Of a stretch of 64,000 nucleotides of DNA, positions 8,133-17,381 are shown in pieces; position 1 is the stretch's first letter, and the number at the start of each line of letters is the position of its first letter. This DNA is from CBDBKL01 sp965116215. Its GTDB lineage: Bacteria; Bdellovibrionota; Bdellovibrionia; Bdellovibrionales; JAKFYE01. Where the stretch lies: the NCBI GenBank assembly GCA_965116215.1, contig OZ220494.1, forward strand, positions 1,488,001 through 1,552,000, read 5' to 3'. Position numbers and translations under genes: made by a program. The notes beneath the pieces are model-generated. The model ran no database searches. It saw only the letters and a list, made by a program, of their open reading frames with translations, and was not told the DNA's origin.

Positions 8133-8219
8133 TGGTGCGCCAGAGAGGACTTGAACCTCCACGTGGTGACCCACACTAGGCCCTCAACCTAGCCTGTCTA
8201 CCAATTCCAGCACTGGCGC
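8133..8219 (-). tRNA. tRNA-Leu (anticodon GAG)
   Basis: The minus strand folds as a class II tRNA. The acceptor stem is GCGCCAG / CTGGCGC with discriminator A and an encoded CCA (8136-8133). The D-arm contains GGAATTGGTAGAC, the anticodon stem CTAGG / CCTAG encloses TTGAGGG, giving GAG, and a long variable arm is typical of Leu. The T-arm is GAGG TTCAAGT CCTC. Its 3' end faces brnTA and the CRISPR locus. Confidence 0.95.
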
Positions 8220-8405
8220 GCATCATCAGGTGGACTCTTTTCTTTAGCAGAACGAACACTTAAAAGCCCCCTATGCCTAATTTCTAAATCATTAAACCTT
8301 TTTTGTAAAAAACTATTTGGCTCTAACACATTTATCAACATATGATCCCTTCTTCTTCAGAGATTTATTTATTCTCTGGAAAGAAAAGACATTCACTCAC
8401 TCACT

Positions 8406-9278
8406 TCAAAACTTTGTCTTTTTGAGAAATTTTTCAATTCTAAGGTGAACTAACTCTGGCATATCTAACTGTGTACAGTGACTCCCATGAGGTATGGATA
8501 AATATTCACTCTTAGCAATGTTCTTGTATAATATCTCTTGATGCTCCTTTCCCGCAACTGTGTCCTGCTTTCCACCAATAATTAAAGTGGGGACATCAAT
8601 CTGACTTAATATATTTGTTCCATCATATTTTAAAACTTGTTCAAAAAAGAGTAAGAAAATATTCAAGTCCACGCTTTCAACCCCTTTGGCATAAATTTCA
8701 ATGTCTTTGAAGCTTGTCAAATGAGTATTAAATCCTCCCGCCAGAGTTGTTAACTTCAAAGCTAAAACATTGTTTACGGCTAATTTCCAAAGATGAGAAA
8801 GTGTTCTCGGTAATTTTTTATAACCCTCTCTAAAAATATCATGAGCCTTTGTAGCTGCATCCATTCCCAAAAGATCCTTTAGAGGATTGGAGGCAAAACC
8901 ATTAATCATCACTAGGTTGTGAAACTTTTCAGGAAATAAATCAAAGGCCTGAATAAGAACTGGAGCACCAAAGCTATGTCCCCAAAAACTAGCCCTTTCT
9001 ATCTCCAAGTGTTCACAGAGTTGATAAATATCTTTTGCAACTGCATCGACATTCATATGACTCTGATCAAGAGGGGTTTTTGATCTATGATGTCCTCGGT
9101 AATCAAAAACAATGGTCATATAGTTAGGGGAAAAATGTCTTATTTGATATCGCCAGTGATTTATAGAACAAGCAAGACCATAACATAGTATAATGGGCTT
9201 TCCTTTCCCTCTGACTTCATAGTAAATGCGTGTTTCATCAAAACTGTTAAAGTATCCTGTTTTTTTTAGAATTTTCAT
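8406..9278 (-). CDS. Alpha/beta-fold hydrolase
   Basis: A 290-aa soluble hydrolase of the alpha/beta fold. The nucleophile elbow is FWGHSFGA with Ser102. Asp239 in IIGGKQDT and His267 in PHGSHC complete the likely triad. The oxyanion region is LCYGLACSINHW near residues 31-42. A conserved FDYRGHHRSKTP segment follows at 58-69. The substrate cannot be told from sequence. Its ATG overlaps the stop of the upstream FHA gene (9275-9278), so the two are co-translated. No signal peptide is seen. Confidence 0.85.
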   Translation of the reverse strand: MKILKKTGYFNSFDETRIYYEVRGKGKPIILCYGLACSINHWRYQIRHFSPNYMTIVFDYRGHHRSKTPLDQSHMNVDAVAKDIYQLCEHLEIERASFWGHSFGAPVLIQAFDLFPEKFHNLVMINGFASNPLKDLLGMDAATKAHDIFREGYKKLPRTLSHLWKLAVNNVLALKLTTLAGGFNTHLTSFKDIEIYAKGVESVDLNIFLLFFEQVLKYDGTNILSQIDVPTLIIGGKQDTVAGKEHQEILYKNIAKSEYLSIPHGSHCTQLDMPELVHLRIEKFLKKTKF

Positions 9279-9976
9279 AAAAATGTCACGCGCATTATTG
9301 TTAGATTATTTGATGTGTTGATTTCAATAATATCCCCGTTTTCTAGTTTTTTAGATGGAACATGTAAACCATTGAGAGTCACAGTTTGAGGGTGTTTTGT
9401 TTCAAAAGTCACACTATTATCCTCTTTTGAAGTCACTTGAAAACATGTTTCTGGAGCTTTTGTGTCACGAATTCTTAAATCAGGAACTTTTGAACCCACC
9501 TTTCGAGGACCATATCCTAAATACCATTTTGTGTTTAATTGAAAGCCTCCAATAAACTCTAGTTTTATTGGAGAAGGGAAGGGGCGAATGGGACTCTCTG
9601 TTTTTTTAATTGTGGGGGATAATTTTTGTAGAGCTACTGAAAGCTCACTTCGCCAATCGGATTCAAGGGGCTTGGCAAAATCTATTTCATCCATATTGAC
9701 AATTTGAAGAACAGACTCCCCCATTTGAATTTCTAAGCCTTCTTTCAATTTCATTTTGTTGACTCGTCGTCCCTGAATCCATGTGCCATTTGATGACTGC
9801 TGATCTTTAATCATAAATAGATTGGGCTCTATCTCAATAATTTTTGCATGCTGAGAGGAAACAAGAGGGTCTTTGATAGGGATATCGACTTTACTTCGTC
9901 CAATCACTAACCCGTCTGCTATCTTAAAAAGTTTTCCCTTTGCAACCCCCTTTTTGACAATTAATCCCCACTTCAT
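9275..9976 (-). CDS. FHA domain protein
   Basis: A 233-aa protein with a forkhead-associated domain near residues 20-90: GLVIGRSKVDIPIKD, then VSSQHAKI and SSNGTWIQGRRV, the standard phosphothreonine-binding signatures. The C-terminal part (about 135-233) looks like a second, divergent FHA fold, with FETKHPQTVTLNGLHVPSKK followed by a segment like GDII. It lies upstream of and overlaps the hydrolase gene. A Ser/Thr kinase is encoded at 15757-16749, but any link is inference. Confidence 0.82.
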   Translation of the reverse strand: MKWGLIVKKGVAKGKLFKIADGLVIGRSKVDIPIKDPLVSSQHAKIIEIEPNLFMIKDQQSSNGTWIQGRRVNKMKLKEGLEIQMGESVLQIVNMDEIDFAKPLESDWRSELSVALQKLSPTIKKTESPIRPFPSPIKLEFIGGFQLNTKWYLGYGPRKVGSKVPDLRIRDTKAPETCFQVTSKEDNSVTFETKHPQTVTLNGLHVPSKKLENGDIIEINTSNNLTIMRVTFL

Positions 9977-10084
9977 ATTCTAAGTCCCTGTAATAACAAA
10001 TTTTATATAAACTTCTTAATGACCTTATTCCCCTTGTTTTTTGGTCATCTCATATGCTAAAAGCTTAAGACCCATTGTAGCATG

Positions 10085-10111
10085 AATCCCCTCCATAAAG
10101 AGAGGGATTTT
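10085..10111 (+). promoter_or_regulatory. Hairpin in the rpsF leader
   Basis: AATCCC-CTC pairs with GAGGGATT across an 8-nt loop, with one bulged C, followed by TTTTG. It sits about 50 bases before rpsF and could be an attenuator or the end of an upstream signal. A separate CTTTAACCGAAAG just before the start codon (about 10142-10154) resembles the small CCG-containing hairpin bound by S6:S18 in rpsF leaders. Both points are weak. Confidence 0.35.
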
Positions 10112-10162
10112 GTAAAAGGGCCTTGCTTCTAAGAACAGAGGCTTTAACCGAAAGGAAAAACT

Positions 10163-10582
10163 ATGCGCCCAAAACTAAGGCCTTATGAGAGTGTTGTTAT
10201 CTTGCACCCTGACACAACAGAAACTCAGCAAAAAGAAGTTTTTCAAAAGACCATAGGAGTGATTCAAACTCATAAGGGGAGCTTGAATCATATCGACACA
10301 TGGGGAAAAAGAGCGTTGGCTAATCCCATTAAAAGGCAAAAAAGAGGAATTTATTTTCATCTTACTTTTTCAAGTTCACCGTCTACTGTTGCAGAGTTAG
10401 AAAGAATAATGAAAATAAATGACAAAATTTTAAGATACTTTCACGTCAGGCTAGAAGATAAAACAAACTTGGGTCAATTTGTCGATTCTTTTAAAGAACG
10501 ACTTGTTGAAAATGAGAAAAGGGAAAGAGAAAGAGAAGCTAAGTTTCAGCAAAGAAAGGCTCAAAGAGCCGCATTCAGATAA
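10163..10582 (+). CDS. rpsF: 30S ribosomal protein bS6
   Basis: Ribosomal protein of the 30S platform, 139 aa. The N-terminus is LRPYESVVILHPD, the usual YE(S/T) opening strand. The middle reads DTWGKRALANPIKRQKRGIYFHL, the conserved G-KR-LAY-I segment. A charged Lys/Glu/Arg-rich tail follows. It leads a cluster with a DUF2232 protein, rplI and dnaB. The usual partner gene rpsR (bS18) is not found after it. AAAGGA precedes the ATG at a normal distance. Confidence 0.95.
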   Translation: MRPKLRPYESVVILHPDTTETQQKEVFQKTIGVIQTHKGSLNHIDTWGKRALANPIKRQKRGIYFHLTFSSSPSTVAELERIMKINDKILRYFHVRLEDKTNLGQFVDSFKERLVENEKREREREAKFQQRKAQRAAFR

Positions 10583-10592
10583 AAGGAAATAT

Positions 10593-11468
10593 ATGTTTAA
10601 AAAATCATTAGGACTCCTTTTACTTTCAGTTTTTTTAACGACTACAACATATGTTTTAGGTGTTGGTCCGCTTTTGGTCTTAAGACATTTGCGTGGCCCC
10701 ATTGTCTATTGGATATGGATAGCCGCTTCTATCATTGGATTTGGAGTGCTTAACCTTTTACCCGTAGGAGGTTTTTTCTTTATCCTTGCCCTTTTGGTCA
10801 GCGTATTCTGTGAACTTCATGAACGCAGGAAATCTTTATATGTATCGGCTATATATGGAGTCTCTCTTTGCACAATGATAATTTTTTTGGGAGTCAACCT
10901 GTTTCGACAAGTCACAGGGACAGCGTTTTTACCTTGGGTCACTCAACAGTTAAATGGGATCTTGAATGACCCTAGAATATCTGCCCTAACTACAAATATA
11001 AAAGCACAGACTATTGTTGAGCAATTACCGTCCATATTGGTGACTTCTCTTGTCCTAGCATTATGGGTAGGTCTTTGCCTCGAAGGTCCTATTTATCGGC
11101 TTTTTATTTCCAAAGAAAAGAAGGTAGGACCCTATAATCTCAAAGGATTTAAAATCCCTGCATTTTTCCTTTGGGTCTTGACGGCTTCTGTTGGGGGAGC
11201 CTTCATGGAACATAATGTGGAATTTTTAAGGATTGTAAGTACTAATTTTTTTAATATCGTACTTGTATTCTATTTTTTACAGGGAATGGCCGTCATGGCA
11301 GCCTTTTTTCAATGGAGTCAGGTTGGAACATTTTGGAGAATGTTGCTTTATGCTTTAGTCATTTTTCAATTATTTCCAGTGTTAAGTGTCGTGGGGCTTC
11401 TTGAAGGATGGTTTGATTTAAGATCAAAAATGACTAAGAAAAGAACAGAAACGGGACGGACATTGTGA
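10593..11468 (+). CDS. DUF2232 family membrane protein
   Basis: A roughly 291-aa integral membrane protein with about eight hydrophobic segments and no recognised catalytic motif. It matches the DUF2232 family found between rpsF/rpsR and rplI in alpha- and deltaproteobacteria. I start it at the ATG at 10593 (MFKKSLGLLLLS), preceded by AAAAGGAAAT, rather than at upstream codons that overlap rpsF. Its stop overlaps the GTG of rplI (GTGA). The function is unknown; a link to cell division or the envelope is speculation from the family's position. Confidence 0.8.
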   Translation: MFKKSLGLLLLSVFLTTTTYVLGVGPLLVLRHLRGPIVYWIWIAASIIGFGVLNLLPVGGFFFILALLVSVFCELHERRKSLYVSAIYGVSLCTMIIFLGVNLFRQVTGTAFLPWVTQQLNGILNDPRISALTTNIKAQTIVEQLPSILVTSLVLALWVGLCLEGPIYRLFISKEKKVGPYNLKGFKIPAFFLWVLTASVGGAFMEHNVEFLRIVSTNFFNIVLVFYFLQGMAVMAAFFQWSQVGTFWRMLLYALVIFQLFPVLSVVGLLEGWFDLRSKMTKKRTETGRTL

Positions 11469-11911
11469 ATATAATATTAAAACAAGATGTTAAAAACTTA
11501 GGGAAAGTTGGAGACATGGTTCGTGTAAAAAAGGGCTATGCTAGAAATTTTTTATTGCCTCGAAATTTGGCAGAAGAGGCCACTGTAAAACGAGTCAAAG
11601 AAATGACTCATTTAAAGAAGATGGCTGAAATTAAAAAGAAAAAAATGCTCGAGAAAAGAAAAGAGCTTCTTCGTCAATTATCTGAATTGACTGTAACGAT
11701 TAAGGCCACATCAGGAGAAACAGAGAAATTATTTGGAGCTGTGACAAACTTTGATATTGCAACAGTTCTTGTGGGGATGGGGCATTCTGTTGACCGTCGA
11801 GATATCCTACTTGAAAATCCCATTAAAAAACTAGGTCAGTATAAAGCGAAAGTCCACTTGGGAGAAGGGCTTGAAACAGAGATTAAAATTTCTATTGAAC
11901 CTAAATCGTAA
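11465..11911 (+). CDS. rplI: 50S ribosomal protein bL9
   Basis: Ribosomal protein at the base of the L1 stalk, 148 aa, the standard length. The signature region is MNIILKQDVKNLGK, then GDMVRVKKGYARNFLLPR. A long connecting helix (about 40-75) leads to the C-terminal RNA-binding domain with GETEKLFGAVTNFDIA. The GTG start is coupled to the upstream DUF2232 stop. Confidence 0.97.
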   Translation: MNIILKQDVKNLGKVGDMVRVKKGYARNFLLPRNLAEEATVKRVKEMTHLKKMAEIKKKKMLEKRKELLRQLSELTVTIKATSGETEKLFGAVTNFDIATVLVGMGHSVDRRDILLENPIKKLGQYKAKVHLGEGLETEIKISIEPKS

Positions 11912-11930
11912 GTAGAGGGAGTTTATACTT

Positions 11931-13334
11931 GTGGTTCATCGTATTCCACCGCAAAGCATTGATGCTGAACAGTCTATCATAGGTGGATTGCTTGCTGAAC
12001 CAGATGTTTCAGATTATGTTTTAGAAGATATTCGACCTGAGGATTTTTATCAAACCTCCCATAAGAAGATTTATGCCGTTATTCAAAAACTGCAGCAAAA
12101 AATACAGCCCATCGATCTCATTACTGTTTCCAATGCCTTGAAGGACTTAGGTCAACTTGATGAAGTAGGGGGGACGGCTTATTTAGCTGAAATGGTCAAT
12201 CAGACACCTTTATCTGGAAATATAGAGTCTTATGCAAAAATCATTAAAGAAAAATCTATTCTTAGAGACCTCATCTCTGTCAGCCAAAATATCGTAGAGA
12301 AAGCCTACGATTTGAATTTTGAAGACATAGAATCATTTTTAGATCAGGCCGAGACAGAAGTTTTTAATGTTGTAGAAAAAAAAGACACTCAAGGCCTAGT
12401 GCCCATTAGTGAAATTGTTAAAACAAGCGTGAAGAAAATCGAAGATCTGTATGAGAAGAAAGTCGATATCACAGGTATATCTACAGGATTTACCGACTTA
12501 GATAGAATGACGGCTGGTCTTCAACCTGGAGAAATGGTCATTATTGCAGCTCGTCCTTCTATGGGGAAGACAGCTTTCAGCTTAAATCTGGCCACTTATG
12601 CAGCTCTAAAACAAAAAAAGAAAGTCGCCTTTTTCTCTGTAGAAATGTCAAAAGAAAATCTTATGCTGAGGTTATTGGCTCTGGAATCTGAAATCAGTAT
12701 GTCTGATATGCGGGTAGGAAAGGTGCCCGATAAGTCATGGACAAAATTAATAGGAGCAGCCTCTCAATTAAGTAGTGCCGAGTTATATATTGATGACTCA
12801 TCAGGTGTGAGTCCTTACGAAATTCGTGCAAAATGCCGTCGACTGAAAAGACAACAGGGACTGGATATCATTATAGTGGATTATTTACAGATAATGGATC
12901 TCAAGCAGAAGGTTGAAAGCCGAGAGCGAGCTGTTTCTGAAATGTCTCGAATGTTAAAAGCTATTGCTAAAGAATTAAATGTCCCTGTTGTGGCTCTTGC
13001 ACAACTTAATCGTGGAGTCGAAGGACGAACTGATCGTAGGCCTCTTCTTTCCGATCTAAGGGAATCAGGCTCTATTGAACAAGATGCTGATGTTATTATG
13101 ATGCTTTATCGTGAAGCCTATTATGAAAAAGCCAATTCAGAAGATAGTGGTATAGCAGAAGTGATTGTCAATAAACAAAGAAATGGTCCCGTTGGAACAG
13201 TGAGATTAGGCTGGTCTGCTCAATATGGCCGCTTTTCTAATTTGGCACCGGCAAGTTATGTTCCACCCCCTGAAAAGAAAAAAGAGTCTAAAAGTTCCCC
13301 GATACCTAATTTTGCCCCCCCTGGTCCATCATAA
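11931..13334 (+). CDS. dnaB: Replicative DNA helicase DnaB
   Basis: Hexameric replicative helicase, 467 aa. The N-terminal domain starts RIPPQSIDAEQSIIGGLL. The RecA-like domain has Walker A AARPSMGKTAF, Walker B IIIVDYLQIM, and the VALAQLNRGVEGR and RRPLLSDLRESGSIEQDAD signatures. A Pro/Lys-rich tail ends the protein. It starts with GTG after a GAGGGAG ribosome site and is the last gene of the rpsF cluster. No intein is seen. Confidence 0.97.
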   Translation: MVHRIPPQSIDAEQSIIGGLLAEPDVSDYVLEDIRPEDFYQTSHKKIYAVIQKLQQKIQPIDLITVSNALKDLGQLDEVGGTAYLAEMVNQTPLSGNIESYAKIIKEKSILRDLISVSQNIVEKAYDLNFEDIESFLDQAETEVFNVVEKKDTQGLVPISEIVKTSVKKIEDLYEKKVDITGISTGFTDLDRMTAGLQPGEMVIIAARPSMGKTAFSLNLATYAALKQKKKVAFFSVEMSKENLMLRLLALESEISMSDMRVGKVPDKSWTKLIGAASQLSSAELYIDDSSGVSPYEIRAKCRRLKRQQGLDIIIVDYLQIMDLKQKVESRERAVSEMSRMLKAIAKELNVPVVALAQLNRGVEGRTDRRPLLSDLRESGSIEQDADVIMMLYREAYYEKANSEDSGIAEVIVNKQRNGPVGTVRLGWSAQYGRFSNLAPASYVPPPEKKKESKSSPIPNFAPPGPS

Positions 13335-13569
13335 TATCTTGGGTACTATACAGTTTGTCATCTTGTTCCAATAAAATAAATCTAGCAGAACGCTTCTACG
13401 GTTGTCTGTTGTTCCCTATTCACTAATGCCAAGAGGGAATACAAACCCATTTATTTTCAAAAAAGTTATTTAAGTGTAGGGGTGTAGGTCACCCCACTCC
13501 ATCAGAGATCAACTGAATACAAAACAGTCTATTTTCAACGAATTTATTCAATATAGGAGTTAAAAATCA

Positions 13570-14721
13570 TTAACATTTTGTCAAAGCGTTTTCTAAGTCG
13601 TTGATGAGATCTTCTTGATCTTCAATACCAATACTTAGTCGAATAAAAGATTCATTAATACCCAGCTTTTCTAATATTTCTTGAGGAATACTGGCGTGGG
13701 TCATTATCCCTGGATGTTCTGCTAATGACTCAACAGCTCCTAAACTTTCTGCTAAAGAAAAAATTTTTAGAGATTCTAAAAAGTTTGTTGCTGTATTTAA
13801 ACCCCCTTTAATATAAAAACCTATCATTCCCCCAAATCCGCTCATTTGTTTTTTGGCTAAGGCGTAATGAGGGTGTGAATTTAATCCTGGATAAATAACA
13901 TGCTCTACTTTGGAATGTTGATTTAAAAATTTAGAAATAGTTTCTGCATTTTTATTATGAGTTCTCATTCGTACAGCTAATGTTTTTAAACTTCTTAAAC
14001 ATAAAAAGGAGTCAAATGGACTCTGTATACCTCCTATCGCATTTGATAGATAGGCTATTTTTTCTGCAAGCTGATCACATGCTGTCACAACGGCCCCTCC
14101 AATAATATCACTATGTCCTGATATATATTTTGATGTGGAGTGATAAGAAATATCAGCCCCTAGTTCGAGGGGACGTTGAAAGTAAGGGCTCATAAAAGTA
14201 TTATCAACGACAGAAATTATATTTTTTGTCTTTGCAATATCTGTAATTTTACGAATATCGATTAACTTTAATAAGGGGTTTGTTGGTGACTCTATCCAAA
14301 CCATTTTTGTATTAGGACGTATTTCTTTTTGAAAATCATCGGCGTGAGTGAAATCAATAAAAGAAAATTGAAATCCATTTTTTTTAAAAACATCATTGAA
14401 TAATCGACGTGTTCCACCATAGAGATCATCACAACAAATGACATGATCTCCTGTGTTTAATAATTGTAACAAAGTTGCTGTAGCTGCACATCCAGAGGCA
14501 AATGCAAAACCATATTTTCCAGACTCTAAATTAGCAAGGCAGTCTTCATAAGCTTTTCGAGTGGGATTACTCGTGCGTGAATACTCATAACCCTTATGAA
14601 TACCGGGTGATGATTGAACATAGGTCGACGATAGATATACAGGTGTTATAATAGCACTTGTGGTGGGGTCGGGAGCTTGACCAGAATGAATAGCACGTGT
14701 ATCAAACTTCAGATTTTTCAC
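13570..14721 (-). CDS. Cystathionine gamma-synthase/lyase family PLP enzyme
   Basis: PLP-dependent trans-sulfuration enzyme of the Cys/Met metabolism family, 383 aa. Features are TRAIHSGQ at the N-terminus, the YSRTSNPTR phosphate-binding loop, FASGCAATATLL, VDNTFMSPYFQRPLELGAD and the Lys in HSTSKYISGHSD that carries PLP. The C-terminal SLGAVESLAEHPGIMTHAS is typical of cystathionine gamma-lyase or synthase. Which of the two it is cannot be settled by reading. It starts with GTG after AAGGAG. It is alone between dnaB and uppP. Confidence 0.9.
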   Translation of the reverse strand: MKNLKFDTRAIHSGQAPDPTTSAIITPVYLSSTYVQSSPGIHKGYEYSRTSNPTRKAYEDCLANLESGKYGFAFASGCAATATLLQLLNTGDHVICCDDLYGGTRRLFNDVFKKNGFQFSFIDFTHADDFQKEIRPNTKMVWIESPTNPLLKLIDIRKITDIAKTKNIISVVDNTFMSPYFQRPLELGADISYHSTSKYISGHSDIIGGAVVTACDQLAEKIAYLSNAIGGIQSPFDSFLCLRSLKTLAVRMRTHNKNAETISKFLNQHSKVEHVIYPGLNSHPHYALAKKQMSGFGGMIGFYIKGGLNTATNFLESLKIFSLAESLGAVESLAEHPGIMTHASIPQEILEKLGINESFIRLSIGIEDQEDLINDLENALTKC

Positions 14722-14810
14722 AGAAAAACTCCTTGTTAAAGATTTCTCATACCATGCTATTATAAGAAGTCATCGATTTTTTCATTTATTGATAGGTTCA
14801 TAGTAGGGAT

Positions 14811-15635
14811 CTACTCCAGAAATAAGGAGAGTAATCCCACGCCCCATAAGTAGTATGCAAAAAGATCAAATCGCCCTCTGTTTACAATTTTGAGGAGAGC
14901 CATTAGAGCAAAAACTCCTGTAAAATAGGCCGTGACAAAACCTGATATGAGAACCCATTTATCTACACTAGCCCAGTCAACATCTTTGAGTTCTAAGAGA
15001 GTTGCACCTAGTATAGAGGGCCCAGAGAGTAAAAAGCTAAAAACAACTGCCATTTTAGGTCTGATTCCGATCAACATCCCTCCAGCAATTGTTGCTCCGG
15101 ATCGACTGATTCCAGGTGCAATGGCTAAACCTTGAAAAATGCCGACGAGTAGAGATTTCTTTATATTTAAACTCTTATGATCCTCTTCAGATAATGTGTG
15201 AGGTGAAGATATATTCTGCGAGTGATACTTAGGTATCCACTGTGTTAAAAATAGTAAAATCCCTGTTGTCAGAAAGAAAAAACCTGTGGCCGTTAAACTG
15301 TTAAAAAAAGAATGAAAAGTATCTTTAAAGGAAAGGCCAATAAGTGCTGTAGGTAGAGACCCCAATCCGATCAAAAGGGTTAAATGTAACCCTTTTGTCA
15401 TTTTCAATTCTGTTGAAGCTTTATATATATCATTAAATATCCATTGAAGTGTTTTAAAAAAAATAGTGATGACAGACAGGAGTGTGGCGAGGTGCACGAT
15501 AACATCAAATGCAACATTATGTTTTTCTAGACCTAATAATTTTTGAAAAAGAACAAGATGACCAGAGCTTGAGATAGGAAAGAACTCTGTTAAACCTTGA
15601 ATGAATCCTAAAACTATAGAATCAAAAATATCCAT
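14811..15635 (-). CDS. uppP: Undecaprenyl-diphosphatase UppP (BacA)
   Basis: Inner-membrane phosphatase that recycles undecaprenyl pyrophosphate for peptidoglycan synthesis, 274 aa. The family motifs are clear: GLTEFFPISSSGHLVL near residue 15 and QGLAIAPGISRSGATI near residue 170. Seven to eight hydrophobic segments are visible. It is monocistronic. Confidence 0.96.
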   Translation of the reverse strand: MDIFDSIVLGFIQGLTEFFPISSSGHLVLFQKLLGLEKHNVAFDVIVHLATLLSVITIFFKTLQWIFNDIYKASTELKMTKGLHLTLLIGLGSLPTALIGLSFKDTFHSFFNSLTATGFFFLTTGILLFLTQWIPKYHSQNISSPHTLSEEDHKSLNIKKSLLVGIFQGLAIAPGISRSGATIAGGMLIGIRPKMAVVFSFLLSGPSILGATLLELKDVDWASVDKWVLISGFVTAYFTGVFALMALLKIVNRGRFDLFAYYLWGVGLLSLFLE

Positions 15636-15756
15636 AAGTACTTATCCTGAAGATGTCTTAAACAAGCCCTTATAAAATTCTTAGGGTGTATAATGTAAAA
15701 GTATTTGTCTTAAAAGTGTATCTTAATAACAAGTGCTCAATATAATTATACAAGTA

Positions 15757-16749
15757 TCATTTTATATCTGAGTTAGCAAAGAAATCAGAGTCACTTATGG
15801 TCCTATGTGTGTTGGGCTGAAGTGTAATGGATAAGGTGCCTTTTTGTTTTGAAGATTCCCATATAATAGTGTGGGTGCCAGAGGGAAGCTCTAAAACTTG
15901 AGGGGTATAACCGATAATCTTTTGGTTGAGTTTAATTTTTATCCAATTTTTACTTGTAATAGTCAGTTCAGAATTACTTGTTCGAGCCTGAGAACTGATA
16001 TCGGAAAAGAAAATGATAAAAACCAGAGCAACAGACCGTGCCAGATAGTGGATATATGACTTTTGGGGAACAACTTGTGTGAGAAACAGAGGTGATTTAT
16101 TTGATGATTTCTTTTTTATAATCTTCTGAACTCTGTCTGATAAGCTGGATTTTATAGGAGAGATATGTTTTTGCAAATGAGACTTTATTTTTATTAAGCT
16201 ATCTAAATCTGAATTTAAAGATGGAGGCTCTCCTTTTAAGCGTGAATCTGCTATAAAATCTGGATGTCCTCTGAGATACTTTAAACTCATCAATCCAAAA
16301 TCAATGAGTTTTATATGGCCGCTTTTTGTTAGGAGAATATTTCCCGGATGAAGATCTCCATGACAGATTCCTGCTTTATCTAAATCCAATAATCCCTTTT
16401 TTATGCATGTATGGATATAATCCATCTCTTTTGTTGTGATTTTAGAGTGCTGGATGAACTCTTCTAAAGAAATAGCCTCCAAATATTCCATGACAATGGC
16501 TAGTTTTCCATTAAGACAATCCCAACCTAGAATACGAGCACAGAATTCACTATTAATATTCAACAGATTATCGAGTCTACGTCCCAATACTAAAATATCT
16601 TCTGGAAGATTTAAAAATTTTATAGCACATATTTGCTCCATACATCCAGCAGTGTCTTTCTTTAAAGCTTTATAGACACACCCACTGAGACCTTGCCCTA
16701 AAAACTCAGTGAGATGATATTGAACGCTACTTTCTGCCAATGAACTCAT
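15757..16749 (-). CDS. Ser/Thr protein kinase with TM segment and PEGA-like domain
   Basis: A 330-aa membrane kinase. The glycine loop is LGQGLSGCVYKA, the ATP lysine is in CAIKFL, the catalytic loop is HGDLHPGN, and DFG is in LIDFGL. The region after DFG is very short, and the conserved APE/activation segment of a full C-lobe is not visible. One hydrophobic span (SVALVFIIFF) near residue 245 is followed by an outer domain with GYTPQVLELPSGTHTI, the PEGA pattern. Signal reception outside and phosphorylation inside is the likely layout. FHA protein 9275-9976 is a possible partner, but this is not shown. Confidence 0.78.
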   Translation of the reverse strand: MSSLAESSVQYHLTEFLGQGLSGCVYKALKKDTAGCMEQICAIKFLNLPEDILVLGRRLDNLLNINSEFCARILGWDCLNGKLAIVMEYLEAISLEEFIQHSKITTKEMDYIHTCIKKGLLDLDKAGICHGDLHPGNILLTKSGHIKLIDFGLMSLKYLRGHPDFIADSRLKGEPPSLNSDLDSLIKIKSHLQKHISPIKSSLSDRVQKIIKKKSSNKSPLFLTQVVPQKSYIHYLARSVALVFIIFFSDISSQARTSNSELTITSKNWIKIKLNQKIIGYTPQVLELPSGTHTIIWESSKQKGTLSITLQPNTHRTISDSDFFANSDIK

Positions 16750-17381
16750 AATGATCTATCTAGCCCTCTTATTTGCCAGTTTCCTATGCTTTTGGATAGT
16801 ACAATCGGAGGCAACATAGTTCTCTGTTATTTATTAAGATGTGGCCTATCCTTTTATAAAGGTCTTATCTATGTCAAGATAACTCTCTTTATGACTTGTC
16901 TATTTGTTTTTCTTTCTATGAAGTCTATAATTTAATCTTGATATAATGTTCATGAACTCCTATTTTCGAATAATTCACTCAATAGTTATACTGCTATCAA
17001 TGTTGTTAATAGAGATATTAAATTTTTTACTGTTGTAGGATATTTTTTCATTCTATTTGGTGTGTCCAACTTTCTAGTCCAGGCTTTTAACTTGAATCGG
17101 AAAAGGATTTTTATCTTTACTATTAAAGTGGATTTTCCAAAGTGTAGGGCGTATGCCAGATGGAGATGAACTCATTCTATTCTTGATTCGATCAAGCACT
17201 ATCCCAATAAGCTTTTTAAGCTTCGTTGAAGACAATTTGTTCTATGCTTGACTACATCGAGAGGAGTATTCAGTTTACGCTTTTAGCCTGCGGTAGAGAC
17301 AAGCTGGGACCCTCAGAGCTGTCTGAAATTTTGGAAGATTTAAGAAAAACTCTTTTCTCCTCTTATTTAATGAAAAGAGGT
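16750..17381. other. Intergenic region without a supported gene
   Basis: 632 bases, AT-rich. A plus-strand frame at 17226-17450 (74 codons, with LDYIERSIQFTLLACG and SELSEILEDLRKTL) reads somewhat like protein. It has no clear ribosome site and runs into the 3' end of the opposite gene at 17382, so I do not call it. It could be a decayed gene. No terminator is evident. Confidence 0.5.
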
